Positions 8,537-17,716 of a stretch of 64,000 bases of DNA are shown in pieces. This stretch comes from an uncultured Lachnospiraceae bacterium. GTDB lineage: Bacteria; Bacillota; Clostridia; Lachnospirales; Lachnospiraceae. The position numbers and the translations under genes were made by a program. The first letter of the stretch is position 1. Each line of letters begins with the position of its first letter. The notes beneath the pieces were generated by a model. It worked only from the letters and a program-made list of their open reading frames with translations, was not told where the DNA came from and made no database searches. The DNA lies in the NCBI GenBank assembly GCA_910588955.1, contig CAJURQ010000001.1, positions 310,001 to 374,000 on the forward strand, written 5' to 3'.

Positions 8537-9772
8537 TTAACTGTCTGTATCCCCTGCCGCCGCTCTCCCTGCGACCGTCCCGCTGCTCCACGCCCACTGC
8601 AGATTGTAACCGCCGCAGGGTCCGTCTATATCCAGAATTTCTCCCGCAAAATAAAGCCCCGGCTGCTTTTTGGACATGAGCGTTTCCGTGACTTCCTTAC
8701 AGTCCACGCCCCCCGCGCACACCTGCGCTCTGTCAAAGCCGTTGGTTCCCGTAACGGTCGTTTCCATATTGAGATACAGCTCCTGCAGCCGTCTAAATTT
8801 CTCCGGAGAGACATCCTTCGCCCGCTCCGTCTCACGAATGCCCGCCAGTTTCAAAAGCAATTTGTTAATCTTCTTGTTGACTATTCCAGTCAAAAACGCG
8901 TCCATCTCATCTTCACCATGCAACGAAAGCCTTTCCCGGAAAAAGGGGACGCAGGACTCCATGTCAAAGCCGGGTAAAAAAGATACCCGGACGGTAACAG
9001 GCTTTTTCTCAAGCAATGCGTAGGCGGCAGTCCTGCAGATCTGAAAAGCCGGTATGCCGGAAAGCCCATAATCCGTAAGCTGCAGTTCCCCCCGCTCTTT
9101 CGCTGCCTCTTTTCCCGCTGTATACAGAGTCAGTTCCGCGTCACAGCGCACCCCTGCCACCTGTTTATAAAAGCTTTCCTTGCAGATAAGCGCTGCGAGC
9201 GCCGGCACGGGACTGACAATCCGGTGTCCTAACCGCTCCGCCAGCCGGAAACCGTTCCCGTCGGATCCGGTATTCGGCGCCGCCTTGCCGCCGCAGCAGA
9301 GAATGACCGCATCATAACATGCTTTCTCTACCTGCCGCCCGACCAAAAACTGTTTTCTATCCTTATCTAAGGAAAGCGTTTGCACCATCTCCCCCGTATG
9401 TACTGTCACATGCCGCCTGTCCAGCTCATATCGCAGCAGGTCAAGCACCGTGGACGCCTGATCGCTTGCCGGGTACAGATACCCGTCCCGCTCTTTGATG
9501 CGCATACCGAGGGATGAAAAAAAATCTTTCGTCTGCGCCACGTCAAAGCTGGAAAGCACGCTCTTCGCCAAAGCCCTGCCGCTTCCACGGTAAAATTCCG
9601 CCCCCATCGCCTCGTTGGAAAAATTGCACCTGCCGTTTCCCGTGGACAAAATCTTTTTCCCCACTCTGTCGTTTCTCTCATAGACCGTTACCGCTGCACC
9701 CGCGCCGGCAGCCTGAATCGCCGCCGTCATCCCCGCCGCGCCGCCGCCTATGATTGCAATCTGTCTGCTCAT
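8537..9772 (-). CDS. HI0933/YhiN-family FAD-binding flavoprotein (aminoacetone oxidase-like)
   Basis: A 411-aa flavoprotein. It begins with AIIGGGAAGMTAAIQA and VGKKILSTGNGRCNFSN, the signature of the HI0933 family, and ends with LYFAGEILDIDGPCGGYNLQWAWSSG, the FAD-binding C-terminal motif of the same family. Some members are called aminoacetone oxidase; the physiological substrate is uncertain. I start at ATG 9772, with AAGGG 8 nt upstream, not at the upstream in-frame start (9880), which would add 36 unlikely residues and overlap the next gene. Confidence 0.92.
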   Translation of the reverse strand: MSRQIAIIGGGAAGMTAAIQAAGAGAAVTVYERNDRVGKKILSTGNGRCNFSNEAMGAEFYRGSGRALAKSVLSSFDVAQTKDFFSSLGMRIKERDGYLYPASDQASTVLDLLRYELDRRHVTVHTGEMVQTLSLDKDRKQFLVGRQVEKACYDAVILCCGGKAAPNTGSDGNGFRLAERLGHRIVSPVPALAALICKESFYKQVAGVRCDAELTLYTAGKEAAKERGELQLTDYGLSGIPAFQICRTAAYALLEKKPVTVRVSFLPGFDMESCVPFFRERLSLHGEDEMDAFLTGIVNKKINKLLLKLAGIRETERAKDVSPEKFRRLQELYLNMETTVTGTNGFDRAQVCAGGVDCKEVTETLMSKKQPGLYFAGEILDIDGPCGGYNLQWAWSSGTVAGRAAAGDTDS

Positions 9773-9794
9773 TACATTTTCCCTTCCCGCTTTG

Positions 9795-10550
9795 TTAACT
9801 GGAATACGACTCCAAAAACAGATACAGCTCCTCCTCGCTCCCCACGAACTTTCCCGCCATGATTTCTCTCTGCAGGGCATCCGGCAGCCGTTCCAGCAAA
9901 ATATCCGTATTCATGTAGAGTGTGCTCCTGTCATCCTCGTACACCACGATAAAATGGTCCGCCACCATAAGATAAAATCCCTGCGGCTCCTGCGCCCTAT
10001 AATACTTGCAGACTGCCACCCGGTCTTTGGAAAAGGCGGTCAGCTCCATGCTCTCAAAGCCCTGCTCCAGCTCCGTCAACGGCGGATTGTCCTCATAGGC
10101 GGACAGCGCCTCCAACAGTTCCTCCCTGTTTAGACCGATGTACATGACAGGGATCGTTTCCTCGCTCTCCTTCACGGTTCCCTCCGACAGATTCACCAGC
10201 TCCAGCAGATACCGCGTGTCCGCCGTCACCACGGGTTCCTGCGCTGCCGCCGCCTCGATGACCTGATCCTCTGCCTCTGCCGCACTATCCATACCGATGA
10301 CCTGTTCCTCTGCTGTCTCGTCCGTCCCCATGCTTTTTTCAGAGGGCGATACTTGAGAAACCGCCGTATCTACAAGCTGCGTTACCGACTGTCGGAAACT
10401 GTTCTCTGCCGTTTTCCCCGCCTGCTCGATACTGTGGCTGTACCTGTGGGGATAAAAAAACTCCTCCGCCTTTAGTGCTCCCCAGCCGCCGAGCCCAAGC
10501 ATTACCACAGACAATGTCATAAAAAGACTGATACGTTTTACAAGCTTCAT
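9795..10550 (-). CDS. Single-pass membrane protein with possible BofC-like C-terminus
   Basis: A 251-aa protein with an N-terminal membrane anchor or signal (residues 8-28), then an acidic, Ala/Glu-rich linker (about 65-110). The folded C-terminal part (about 115-251) contains VMYIGLNREELLEAL and a VVYEDDRSTLYMNTDI segment. This C-terminal pattern recalls the BofC fold, which regulates SpoIVB signalling in Bacillus spores, and the neighbour is a SpoVB-like flippase; this is a weak resemblance and I do not assert the function. GAGG lies about 11 nt before ATG. Confidence 0.6.
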   Translation of the reverse strand: MKLVKRISLFMTLSVVMLGLGGWGALKAEEFFYPHRYSHSIEQAGKTAENSFRQSVTQLVDTAVSQVSPSEKSMGTDETAEEQVIGMDSAAEAEDQVIEAAAAQEPVVTADTRYLLELVNLSEGTVKESEETIPVMYIGLNREELLEALSAYEDNPPLTELEQGFESMELTAFSKDRVAVCKYYRAQEPQGFYLMVADHFIVVYEDDRSTLYMNTDILLERLPDALQREIMAGKFVGSEEELYLFLESYSS

Positions 10551-10622
10551 CCCGTTTTAAACCTCTCTTGTCGGACTTCCTGTAATCAGTATCAGCCAAT
10601 TCTGTTTTTTTATACAGCGTTC

Positions 10623-12269
10623 TCACAAAACGCCTATCGTTCTGCCAAGCATAATAAATACGAAGCCAAGCGGCATATCATGCAGTTCCGTCTCCCCGAT
10701 CACCCGCAGGATCACGAGGAAAAAAATGTGGAAAAACACCCCCACTATCAGGGAGAGAACAATACACACCACCGCCCCAGCAACGCCGGAAAGCAGCAGG
10801 TTAAGCAAATACACGACAAGCCCGGAAACCGCCGCCGCGCCGAGCGGAAACAAAATACTCACAAACCAGTCCGGTCTGTATTTGACACGCCTGTTTAGAA
10901 GAACAAAGGACAGAACCATATAGACGCCAAAGAATAAGATCAGCGCGGCAAACAGCCCGTCCGCTCCCATATGCCCGCGCTGCGTCATAAAATAGGCGGC
11001 AGCCAGATGCACCGCAAAGGATGCCGCAGACGCCAGAAACAGTTCCCTTGTCATCCGCATTTTATACAAAAGCTGTCCAAACAGAAAGCAGAACGTAAAT
11101 AAAACCGCCAGAACCGCTCCCTTGGAAATCCATCCCGCCAGAACTGCGGACTGCGCCGTCGTTCTCCCATAACAGCAGACAGCGAATGGTTTCCCGAGGA
11201 CGGCAAGATAGATCGCCGCCGGAAAAGACACGATCGATGCGTTCCGCACCGCTCTGCTCATGCGCTCCCGCATACTGCGGTATTCCTCCCGCTCGTAAGC
11301 GTTGCAGATTTTCCCCGTCAGCCCGTGCACAAACAGGCAGGAAACCGCCGCGCATATCCCCACAAGTGGCGCAAACTTGCCGTAGTAGCAGCCCCACTGC
11401 GCCGTGCGCACACTTCCCTGCTCCGTCACATTCATACAGTAGTTAAAATAACGCTGATCCACAATCATAAACAGGTTCGAGAGTACGGCAGCCGCTGAAA
11501 GCGGCACCATGTTGACAACGAGCATCCGCTGAATCTCAAAACGTGTCTCAGCGCGCCTGCTGTTATCCTGCCCCGGTCTTCCCTTGAATGCCCCCGCGTA
11601 GATCACATAGACCACAAGCAGATGCAGCAGGGCAATCACCTGCGAAATGAAAACGCCCAACATGGCGCCAAGCGCCCCGTAAGCGTAGCTGTGCGCCTCC
11701 ACCTGCAAAAGCGCCGCCACTTTCTGCCCGTATGCATAAAACGCCCTGCCGCCGAGTATCGCGCCCACAAACATTGCCAGCTTTTCGATATATTGGGAAT
11801 GCGCCGTCAGCACTCCCATGCCGTAGCCGTTAAAATATCCTCTGAAAAGACCGATCAGCGCCGCAAAAAATACGGAGGGCGCCGCCGCCATCACCGCCAT
11901 GCGGCTAAGGCGCTCGAGAACAAGCGTCTCCGCGATCCAAGAGGAAAAGAACAGCAAAAATGCTGCCATCACCGTGCCGAGAACCAGATTCATGACAAAG
12001 GCTGTCTTAAACACCTTGCTTGCATTCCGATACCGCTCCCGCTTAACCCGGTAACGGATAATCCCCGACACGGCGTTTGACATACCGTAAGATATGACCA
12101 ATGTAGTCAATAAGAACAACTCAAAAGCCGGGGCAAAGAGTCCCACCCCTTCATCTCCGATAACTCTCGAGAGCGGAATCCGCAGAAAAAGGAGAAGCAT
12201 ATAAGAGACAATCCCCGCCGAGAGGACAATCCTGTTTTTCAAATTTTTCGCCATCCACTGTATATTCAT
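10623..12269 (-). CDS. SpoVB/MurJ-like polysaccharide flippase
   Basis: A polytopic membrane protein of about 548 residues with around 14 hydrophobic segments, in the MOP/polysaccharide-transporter superfamily. N-terminal LRIPLSRVIGDEGVGLFAPAFE matches the first helix pair of Wzx/SpoVB proteins (residues quoted in part), followed by GLFRGYFNGYGM. In spore formers such proteins flip lipid-linked cell-wall or cortex precursors. I start at ATG 12269, six nt after GAGG; the in-frame start at 12329 would overlap ybeY. Its actual substrate and sporulation timing cannot be read from sequence. Confidence 0.8.
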   Translation of the reverse strand: MNIQWMAKNLKNRIVLSAGIVSYMLLLFLRIPLSRVIGDEGVGLFAPAFELFLLTTLVISYGMSNAVSGIIRYRVKRERYRNASKVFKTAFVMNLVLGTVMAAFLLFFSSWIAETLVLERLSRMAVMAAAPSVFFAALIGLFRGYFNGYGMGVLTAHSQYIEKLAMFVGAILGGRAFYAYGQKVAALLQVEAHSYAYGALGAMLGVFISQVIALLHLLVVYVIYAGAFKGRPGQDNSRRAETRFEIQRMLVVNMVPLSAAAVLSNLFMIVDQRYFNYCMNVTEQGSVRTAQWGCYYGKFAPLVGICAAVSCLFVHGLTGKICNAYEREEYRSMRERMSRAVRNASIVSFPAAIYLAVLGKPFAVCCYGRTTAQSAVLAGWISKGAVLAVLFTFCFLFGQLLYKMRMTRELFLASAASFAVHLAAAYFMTQRGHMGADGLFAALILFFGVYMVLSFVLLNRRVKYRPDWFVSILFPLGAAAVSGLVVYLLNLLLSGVAGAVVCIVLSLIVGVFFHIFFLVILRVIGETELHDMPLGFVFIMLGRTIGVL

Positions 12270-12307
12270 CGTTATCCTCTGCGTACTTTTCATAGTTCTG
12301 CTATCCA

Positions 12308-12335
12308 GAGAGTGCCTCATCTTAGGCATTCTCTC
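12308..12335 (-). other. Hairpin overlapping the ybeY stop codon
   Basis: AGAGAGTGCCT pairs with AGGCATTCTCT around a 6-nt loop (12308-12335), covering the last codons of ybeY and the next 14 nt. There is no U-tract, so it may stabilise the ybeY message or attenuate read-through rather than terminate fully. Confidence 0.4.
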
Positions 12336-12828
12336 GAGTGATAGAAAGCGTCTGCAGCACGCCCTCCTGCTTTTCTTCCATCAGCGCCGTCTCTTCCGGC
12401 TCCATATGGTCGTAGCCGCACAGATGAAACAAGCTGTGCGCCAGAAGAAAGGCAAACTCCCTGCGCTCACTGTGCCCGTACTCCGCCGCCTGTTCCTTCA
12501 CCCGCGCCGTATTCAGAATGATATCCCCCAAAACCAGTTCCCCGCTGTCAGGGTCGAAACAGTCCGCCTCCCGCTCTTCCGCTCCGGAAAAATCCCCGGG
12601 CGTCTCAAACTCCAGATTGGGGAAGGAAAGCACGTCCGTCTCCGCATCGATGTCCCTGTAATTTTTATTGTACTCCCGGATGCCCGCGCCGTCCGTCATA
12701 AGAAGGTTCACCGTCGCCTCATAGGGACAGTTCTCGCCGTCCAAAACAGCCTGCATCACAAGGTTGAGAAGCGCCTTCTCGTCAAAGGAAAAGGTCTGAT
12801 CTGTCTCATTCTCAACGTAAGAAGTCAT
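12322..12828 (-). CDS. ybeY: Endoribonuclease YbeY (rRNA maturation)
   Basis: A 168-aa metal-dependent RNase involved in 16S rRNA 3'-end maturation and ribosome quality control. The zinc-binding motif is visible as AHSLFHLCGYDHM (three His), with DVLSFPNLE and LGDIILN upstream as in other members. The start overlaps the end of the HD-protein gene by 17 nt and the order phoH, HD protein, ybeY is conserved across Firmicutes. GGAG lies about 10 nt before the ATG. Confidence 0.96.
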   Translation of the reverse strand: MTSYVENETDQTFSFDEKALLNLVMQAVLDGENCPYEATVNLLMTDGAGIREYNKNYRDIDAETDVLSFPNLEFETPGDFSGAEEREADCFDPDSGELVLGDIILNTARVKEQAAEYGHSERREFAFLLAHSLFHLCGYDHMEPEETALMEEKQEGVLQTLSITRENA

Positions 12829-14026
12829 AGTAAAGCTTCTCCTTGATAAATATTTTCTTCATCTCGCATATCTGCCCTATGGAAATCTCATTTCCCCATA
12901 GCTCGTCCGTCTCAAACTTCTTTTTGAATACCGTGTCGATCAACTGCTCATAATCCAGCTCCGCCTTCGGATCTTTCGCAAACAGATACAAAATGGACGA
13001 CACGATACAGTCAGCAAGCAAAACGACAATCGTCTCCTTGGAAACAATCTTCTCATCCGGATCCACATACTCTTTTAAGATTTGCTTCGTCTTCGGCGGG
13101 AAATGGTACTTTTCACAGATGGCGGACACATTTTCCCACGTGTTTTCCCCGGTCAATTTGCCGATTCTGTGATAATAACCGCACGCCTTCACCGCCGCGT
13201 CGTCAATGCCGAGACTCCTCGCCACCTTATCCCCCAGATATGCCGTGTGGATCGCGTGATAATACTCTTCCTTGGAAAGCTCCTTGAGCTGTACCAAAAG
13301 CGGGCACTCCGGATCATTGATCTCCATATATCTGTCCCGGTACCTGTGAATCACCATGGAACTGACCATCTTCAGGCTGATCAGGAGCAGGATGCAGCAG
13401 ACCATCAGATTTATGCCCGGTATCATAAACTGGGCGATGGAAAGACGCTCCTTCGCAAAGAGAATCACGTTCGCCGTCAGGCTTAAGGCAAGAACAAGCA
13501 GAGAAATCAGCATCGGAATCCCCACTTTGAACTCCTCATCCAATGTGGCAAACACGAGTATGCCAGCCATGCCGCTGATAAAATAGAGCCAGAAAATCGC
13601 GTAGTCGCAGCCCGCAAAATTCACGGACAAAAGCAGGCACATACTCCCCGCTACGATACCCGTCATACTGTTTGAGAAAACGCTCAGCAACACAAAAAAC
13701 ACGAGATAGGGCCAGCCCGTGACCGGCAGAAACGGCAGGAACACCGCAGCCGTCAGACTCGCCAGATAGATAAAGGCAAATCTCCCGTAATGCCCTTCGT
13801 TCCGGTAAACAAAAAAGCCGCTCGTCTCACCCATCACATAGGAGAAGATAACGATTCCGCTCCCGGTCAAGACCATAACGATGTTCCGTATCATCATATC
13901 CGGCTGGTTGTGATAAAGTTCGCTGCCGAGCCACACAATTACGCCCGACAGGGCGAACATAAACATAAACACTACAATTCTCTTTATAATATTGCTGTTT
14001 TTCTGAAGATTAATATTATTTTCCAC
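12812..14026 (-). CDS. PgpH-like membrane HD-domain protein with degenerate HD motif
   Basis: About 404 residues: seven or so membrane segments (about 15-220), then a cytoplasmic HD-type domain. By position between phoH and ybeY it corresponds to the c-di-AMP phosphodiesterase PgpH, but it lacks the large extracellular domain, and the key HD pair reads YYHRIGKL: Arg replaces the metal-binding Asp. The first His (YYHAIHTAYL) and the last Asp (LLADCIVSS) are kept. It may therefore be inactive or act as a sensor. I choose GTG 14026, overlapping the phoH stop; an ATG at 14092 would overlap phoH by 77 nt. Confidence 0.8.
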   Translation of the reverse strand: MENNINLQKNSNIIKRIVVFMFMFALSGVIVWLGSELYHNQPDMMIRNIVMVLTGSGIVIFSYVMGETSGFFVYRNEGHYGRFAFIYLASLTAAVFLPFLPVTGWPYLVFFVLLSVFSNSMTGIVAGSMCLLLSVNFAGCDYAIFWLYFISGMAGILVFATLDEEFKVGIPMLISLLVLALSLTANVILFAKERLSIAQFMIPGINLMVCCILLLISLKMVSSMVIHRYRDRYMEINDPECPLLVQLKELSKEEYYHAIHTAYLGDKVARSLGIDDAAVKACGYYHRIGKLTGENTWENVSAICEKYHFPPKTKQILKEYVDPDEKIVSKETIVVLLADCIVSSILYLFAKDPKAELDYEQLIDTVFKKKFETDELWGNEISIGQICEMKKIFIKEKLYYDFLR

Positions 14027-15026
14027 GTCTGTAATTCCTGTTTCCTGTTTTTTGCTCACTGCGCCGTTTCTCTTTCGCCTCGTAATCGTCATACGCCTTC
14101 ACGATCCTCTGTACGAGGGGGTGTCTGACCACGTCCTTGCTGCTCAAATTGCAAAAGGAAATATCGTCTATTTTTGAGAGCACCCGCACCGCCACATCCA
14201 GCCCGGATTTCATGTCCGGCGCCAGATCCTTCTGGGAGGCATCTCCGGTAACTACCACCTTGGAACCGAACCCGATTCTCGTCAGAAACATCTTCATCTG
14301 TGCCGGTGTGGTATTCTGCGCCTCATCCAGAATAATATAGGCGTTGTCCAACGTCCGCCCGCGCATGTAAGCAAGCGGCGCCACTTCGATCAGTCCCTTT
14401 TCCATATTCCGCGCAAAGCTCTCAGCCCCCATAATCTGGTAAAGCGCGTCGTAAAGCGGACGCAGGTAAGGATCCACCTTACTCTGCAGGTCGCCGGGAA
14501 GAAAGCCCAGCTTCTCCCCCGCCTCAATTGCCGGTCTTGTCAAAATGATGCGGCTGACCTCGTTATTCTTAAAGGCTGTCACCGCCATCGCCATCGCCAG
14601 ATAGGTTTTTCCCGTGCCGGCGGGTCCCACCCCGAAAACGATCATATTGTCGCGCATGGCATCCACATACTGTTTCTGCCCCAAAGTCTTTGGTTTAATC
14701 GGCTTGCCGCTCACGGTGTGGCAGATGCAGTCGCTGTCCATAGCAAGCAGCATGTCCTCTTTGTGCTCCCTGCCAAGTTCAATGGCATAATCCACGCTCT
14801 GTTCCTCCAAAATTGCACCTCTCTTTGACAGTGCCAAAAGCTCCTTCACAATCCGTGCCGCCCTGTCCGCATCCTCCCGCTCCCCGGATATCCGGACCGC
14901 ACCGTCGCGATCCACAATGATCACGTTCAGATCGTTCTCAATTCTTTTGATATGGGAGTCAAACTCCCCAAACAGGTTTCGCATGTGCTCCACCGGCACA
15001 TCAATACTGACTGTAAACGCGTCCAT
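14016..15026 (-). CDS. phoH: PhoH-family ATPase/RNA helicase-like protein
   Basis: A 336-aa cytoplasmic P-loop protein. An N-terminal KH-like region (residues 1-85) precedes the PhoH domain with Walker A GPAGTGKTYLA, ILTRPAIEAGEKLGFLPGD, Walker B YIILDEAQNTTPAQMK and VVTGDASQKD. Linked in Firmicutes to rRNA processing with YbeY. I start at ATG 15026 because AAAGGCGGGGA precedes it; the in-frame start at 15068 would overlap yqfD. The C-terminal tail is basic (KEKRRSEQK). Confidence 0.94.
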   Translation of the reverse strand: MDAFTVSIDVPVEHMRNLFGEFDSHIKRIENDLNVIIVDRDGAVRISGEREDADRAARIVKELLALSKRGAILEEQSVDYAIELGREHKEDMLLAMDSDCICHTVSGKPIKPKTLGQKQYVDAMRDNMIVFGVGPAGTGKTYLAMAMAVTAFKNNEVSRIILTRPAIEAGEKLGFLPGDLQSKVDPYLRPLYDALYQIMGAESFARNMEKGLIEVAPLAYMRGRTLDNAYIILDEAQNTTPAQMKMFLTRIGFGSKVVVTGDASQKDLAPDMKSGLDVAVRVLSKIDDISFCNLSSKDVVRHPLVQRIVKAYDDYEAKEKRRSEQKTGNRNYRRGK

Positions 15027-15051
15027 TCCCCGCCTTTCAAAACGGCAGCTA

Positions 15052-16293
15052 TCAGTCCGTCTGCGCATTCTCCCCGGATTCCTCCACAGGCGGCGTAACG
15101 GTCGGCGTCAGTTTCACCGCCGATTCCTCAAGCTGCATATGGGCATGTAACACCCATTTTTTATCATTCTTTTTTATTGTAACATTTTTTTCTGCAATTT
15201 GTACCCCTTTTTCATTTAAAGTTGCGATAATTTTACGCCACCGTTCCTGCAGGATCGTCTTCATCTCCTCCTCCGTATGCATTTTCGGCACAATTTCGTA
15301 CTCCTGCACCGTTCTTTTTCCGTAGTACAACGGCAGATACAGGTGGTCGAGAAGCTGTACCTGCGTCTTCTCCTCGCTCGTGTCGTAGAAAGCGTAGGGA
15401 ACTTTCCGAACCCGGAAAGCGACTTCCCTCTCCCCCGATCCCACTACCGGGATTTCAATCATCTCCCCCGTATAGCATTTATCATTATAGGCGATCTCCT
15501 CCTCCAGAGAAAGGTTGCGCGCGTAGCTTATGGTAATGTCCGCATCCGCTTCCACATACTGGTACCGGCGCACCGTCGTATCTTCGTTGTAGACAGGAAC
15601 CGCGCCGCTCACCAGCACATCTCCCTTCTGTACGGTGTCACCGCACGCCACCTGCGGCACCCCGCTTCGGGTGATGATATAAGTCACCACGCCCTCTTTT
15701 TCCGCAACCAGATCCATCCCTTTGTCGGTTTCCGCCTTATCCCGGTTATCGTAGACCGGCATCTCATTTTCCTTGATACGGATTAACAACGTCGTACCCC
15801 GAAGCTGTACCGACGTCCATGTGATCAGATCATAGTCCTCCCGGAGCGTCTGTTCCAGTTCCGCAATCTCCAGCTCGCTCTTTTTCATCGCCGTGTGCAC
15901 GCCCTGCTCTTCCAGATAATCCATCAACACATCTTCCGTCAGGGCAAAGTTCCCCTCAATCCGAATATCCCAGATAAAACGGGAAGCAAGGCACCAGAAG
16001 AGAATACAGCCGCAGAGCCCCGCCACAAACAGCTTTCTTCTCCACATTTTTGACACAAAAAAAGGCAGGCCGTATTTGCCTGTTACAGCCGCCCTCGTTC
16101 CCGTTTTCTTTAAGAGCGGCTTCAAGGCAAAAAATCCCGCTATACTGATCCGCATCGTATGGTAGTCGCCGTGGTCCTCAATATCCCAGACGAGAACGTC
16201 GTGGTTGCCGCAGAGATTCAGAAGGCGCTCCACAGAATAGCCCCACACCTTAATGGCGACATACCCTCTCAAATACTGTATCCAATGAAGCAT
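15052..16293 (-). CDS. yqfD: Sporulation protein YqfD
   Basis: A 413-aa membrane protein of the YqfD family: an N-terminal cytoplasmic part, one membrane segment (about residues 88-108), then an extracytoplasmic region with RIEGNFALTEDVLMDYL and TYIITRSGVPQVACGDTVQKGDVLVSG. In Bacillus it is expressed under mother-cell control with yqfC. The tail after residue 390 is Thr/Pro/Glu-rich. It follows yqfC and precedes phoH, the classic order. Confidence 0.92.
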   Translation of the reverse strand: MLHWIQYLRGYVAIKVWGYSVERLLNLCGNHDVLVWDIEDHGDYHTMRISIAGFFALKPLLKKTGTRAAVTGKYGLPFFVSKMWRRKLFVAGLCGCILFWCLASRFIWDIRIEGNFALTEDVLMDYLEEQGVHTAMKKSELEIAELEQTLREDYDLITWTSVQLRGTTLLIRIKENEMPVYDNRDKAETDKGMDLVAEKEGVVTYIITRSGVPQVACGDTVQKGDVLVSGAVPVYNEDTTVRRYQYVEADADITISYARNLSLEEEIAYNDKCYTGEMIEIPVVGSGEREVAFRVRKVPYAFYDTSEEKTQVQLLDHLYLPLYYGKRTVQEYEIVPKMHTEEEMKTILQERWRKIIATLNEKGVQIAEKNVTIKKNDKKWVLHAHMQLEESAVKLTPTVTPPVEESGENAQTD

Positions 16294-16315
16294 AGAACAT
16301 CCCCTGCACGCGCGC

Positions 16316-16615
16316 TCAGATATACCGGAGCGCGTCGATCTTTCCGCTTATTTTCATGTCTTCATTGGTATAGTAATCGATGGACAGGCCGCTCCCCTCA
16401 AAACAAATCTTTGCATTCTTCCCCTGCAGCACAATAGACTCCGTCGTATATTCCAAAATTCCCTTATAATTTTCGATAAAAGCCTCACGGTTCCCCGTTA
16501 TCGTGACAATAGCCGCCCCCAGCATGGTATCCTTCGGAAGCTTCAAAGACTCCACAATCAGTTCCTTCGACTTGGTAAACGGCGAAAATGTTTGACGTCT
16601 GTTCTCTCTTCTCAT
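16316..16615 (-). CDS. yqfC: Sporulation protein YqfC
   Basis: A 99-aa protein with SLKLPKDTMLGAAIVTITGNREAFIENYKGI (quoted in part), matching the YqfC family, small sporulation proteins encoded just before yqfD. The ATG at 16615 lacks a visible Shine-Dalgarno sequence (upstream bases are AT-rich), which is unusual in this window, so the start is less certain. Tandem hairpins lie just upstream (16648-16694). Confidence 0.88.
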   Translation of the reverse strand: MRRENRRQTFSPFTKSKELIVESLKLPKDTMLGAAIVTITGNREAFIENYKGILEYTTESIVLQGKNAKICFEGSGLSIDYYTNEDMKISGKIDALRYI

Positions 16616-16647
16616 GTTACACTATATGTATCTTGATTCTGATTCAT

Positions 16648-16694
16648 ACCCAGAGAATACGAAGTATTCTCTCAATCGAGTGCTTGCACTCGAT
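16648..16694 (-). other. Tandem hairpins between rlmH and yqfC
   Basis: Two adjacent perfect stem-loops, AGAGAATAC/GTATTCTCT with a GAA loop and ATCGAGTGC/GCACTCGAT with a 2-nt loop, fill the 80-bp gap between rlmH and yqfC. Neither has a long T-run. They could be a rho-independent-like end of the rlmH transcript or a palindromic repeat. They contain the GAG...CTC pattern seen in the other folded gaps of this window. Confidence 0.45.
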
Positions 16695-16697
16695 TTG

Positions 16698-17177
16698 TTA
16701 TTTATGATATGGGGCTCCGTTTATGATCCGGAATGCCCGGTAAATCTGCTCCAACAAAACAACCCGCATCAATTGGTGCGGGAATGTCATGTCCGAAAAG
16801 CTGACCGCAAGGTCGGCACGTCGCTTTATAGAATTATGTAAACCAAGAGAACCGCCAATCACAAAGACGATATGACTGATGCCGTTTACGCCGAGTCTTT
16901 CAATCTCCCCGGCAAAGCCTTCCGAAGTGAATTTCCGCCCGTCGATCTCCAGCGTCACCACATAAGCGCTGTCCGGCAAAAGCTTTAGAATGCGCTCCCC
17001 TTCCTTTTCCAGAATCTGCTCCGTCTCCGTCCCGGAAGCGCCCTCCGGCGTTTTTTCGTCCGCAGTCTCCCGCATCTCCAGCTTACAGTAGCGCCCCAGC
17101 CTCTTCTCATACTCGGACACCGCCTCGCGGAAGAACTTCTCCTTCAATTTACCGACTGTTATCACCGTTATCTTCAT
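16698..17177 (-). CDS. rlmH: 23S rRNA (pseudouridine1915-N3)-methyltransferase
   Basis: A 159-aa SPOUT-fold methyltransferase that acts on the 70S ribosome. It starts MKITVITVGKLKEKF, and the SAM-binding knot is visible as FVIGGSLGLHNSIKRRADL and MTFPHQLMRVVLLEQIYRA, ending in YHK. I start at ATG 17177, giving the usual family length; AGGA is 5-6 nt upstream. It overlaps the preceding membrane-protein gene by 29 nt. Confidence 0.96.
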   Translation of the reverse strand: MKITVITVGKLKEKFFREAVSEYEKRLGRYCKLEMRETADEKTPEGASGTETEQILEKEGERILKLLPDSAYVVTLEIDGRKFTSEGFAGEIERLGVNGISHIVFVIGGSLGLHNSIKRRADLAVSFSDMTFPHQLMRVVLLEQIYRAFRIINGAPYHK

Positions 17178-17655
17178 ACATTTCCTGATAATATCCGTCC
17201 ACAAAATTATCCACAAACGCCTCGTCCAAGTTCATGAACTTGTCGTCTATGGCGGCGCGCATCTGTTCCGTGCGCCTGTAGTATCTCTCCTCCTCCGTCA
17301 GATCCGCAAGCGTCTCCCCCTCTTCCAAAATCGCCGCGTCTATGACGGTGCCGTCCAGATTATCCTTACACCATCTGGCAATTTCCGAGCGCAGGGAGTT
17401 CTCCGATTTCGCTTTCACCGAAAGCAGTTTGGAATCCCGCATGGACACGAAACCGAACACAATAAAAAGGACAAACATCGCGCCCATAACGCCGCAGACA
17501 AGATACTTAGTAACGCCGGCATTCCTGTAAACCGGTATTACATTGAAGAAAATAAGCAATACCGCAATAAAACCGACGCTGCCGACCGCCAGAAGCGTGT
17601 ACGCGGAAGAGCGGTTATTCTTCGCCTTTGCTTCGCTGCTTTGATATTGGGGCAT
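17149..17655 (-). CDS. Small two-helix membrane protein, unknown function
   Basis: 168 residues. Two hydrophobic segments (about residues 20-40 and 52-72) are followed by a charged cytoplasmic tail with an LEEGETLADLTEEERYYRRTEQMRA helix (quoted in part). I do not recognise a named domain. It shares a transcript with rlmH (the genes overlap) and has its own promoter at 17717-17745. Ribosome site AAGGAGGGTGAG-type precedes ATG 17655. Confidence 0.75.
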   Translation of the reverse strand: MPQYQSSEAKAKNNRSSAYTLLAVGSVGFIAVLLIFFNVIPVYRNAGVTKYLVCGVMGAMFVLFIVFGFVSMRDSKLLSVKAKSENSLRSEIARWCKDNLDGTVIDAAILEEGETLADLTEEERYYRRTEQMRAAIDDKFMNLDEAFVDNFVDGYYQEMYEDNGDNSR

Positions 17656-17716
17656 AAACTCACCCTCCTTATCTTACGAATTGGAAATCCTGCACACAAA
17701 ACATCCGTACGGTTCT

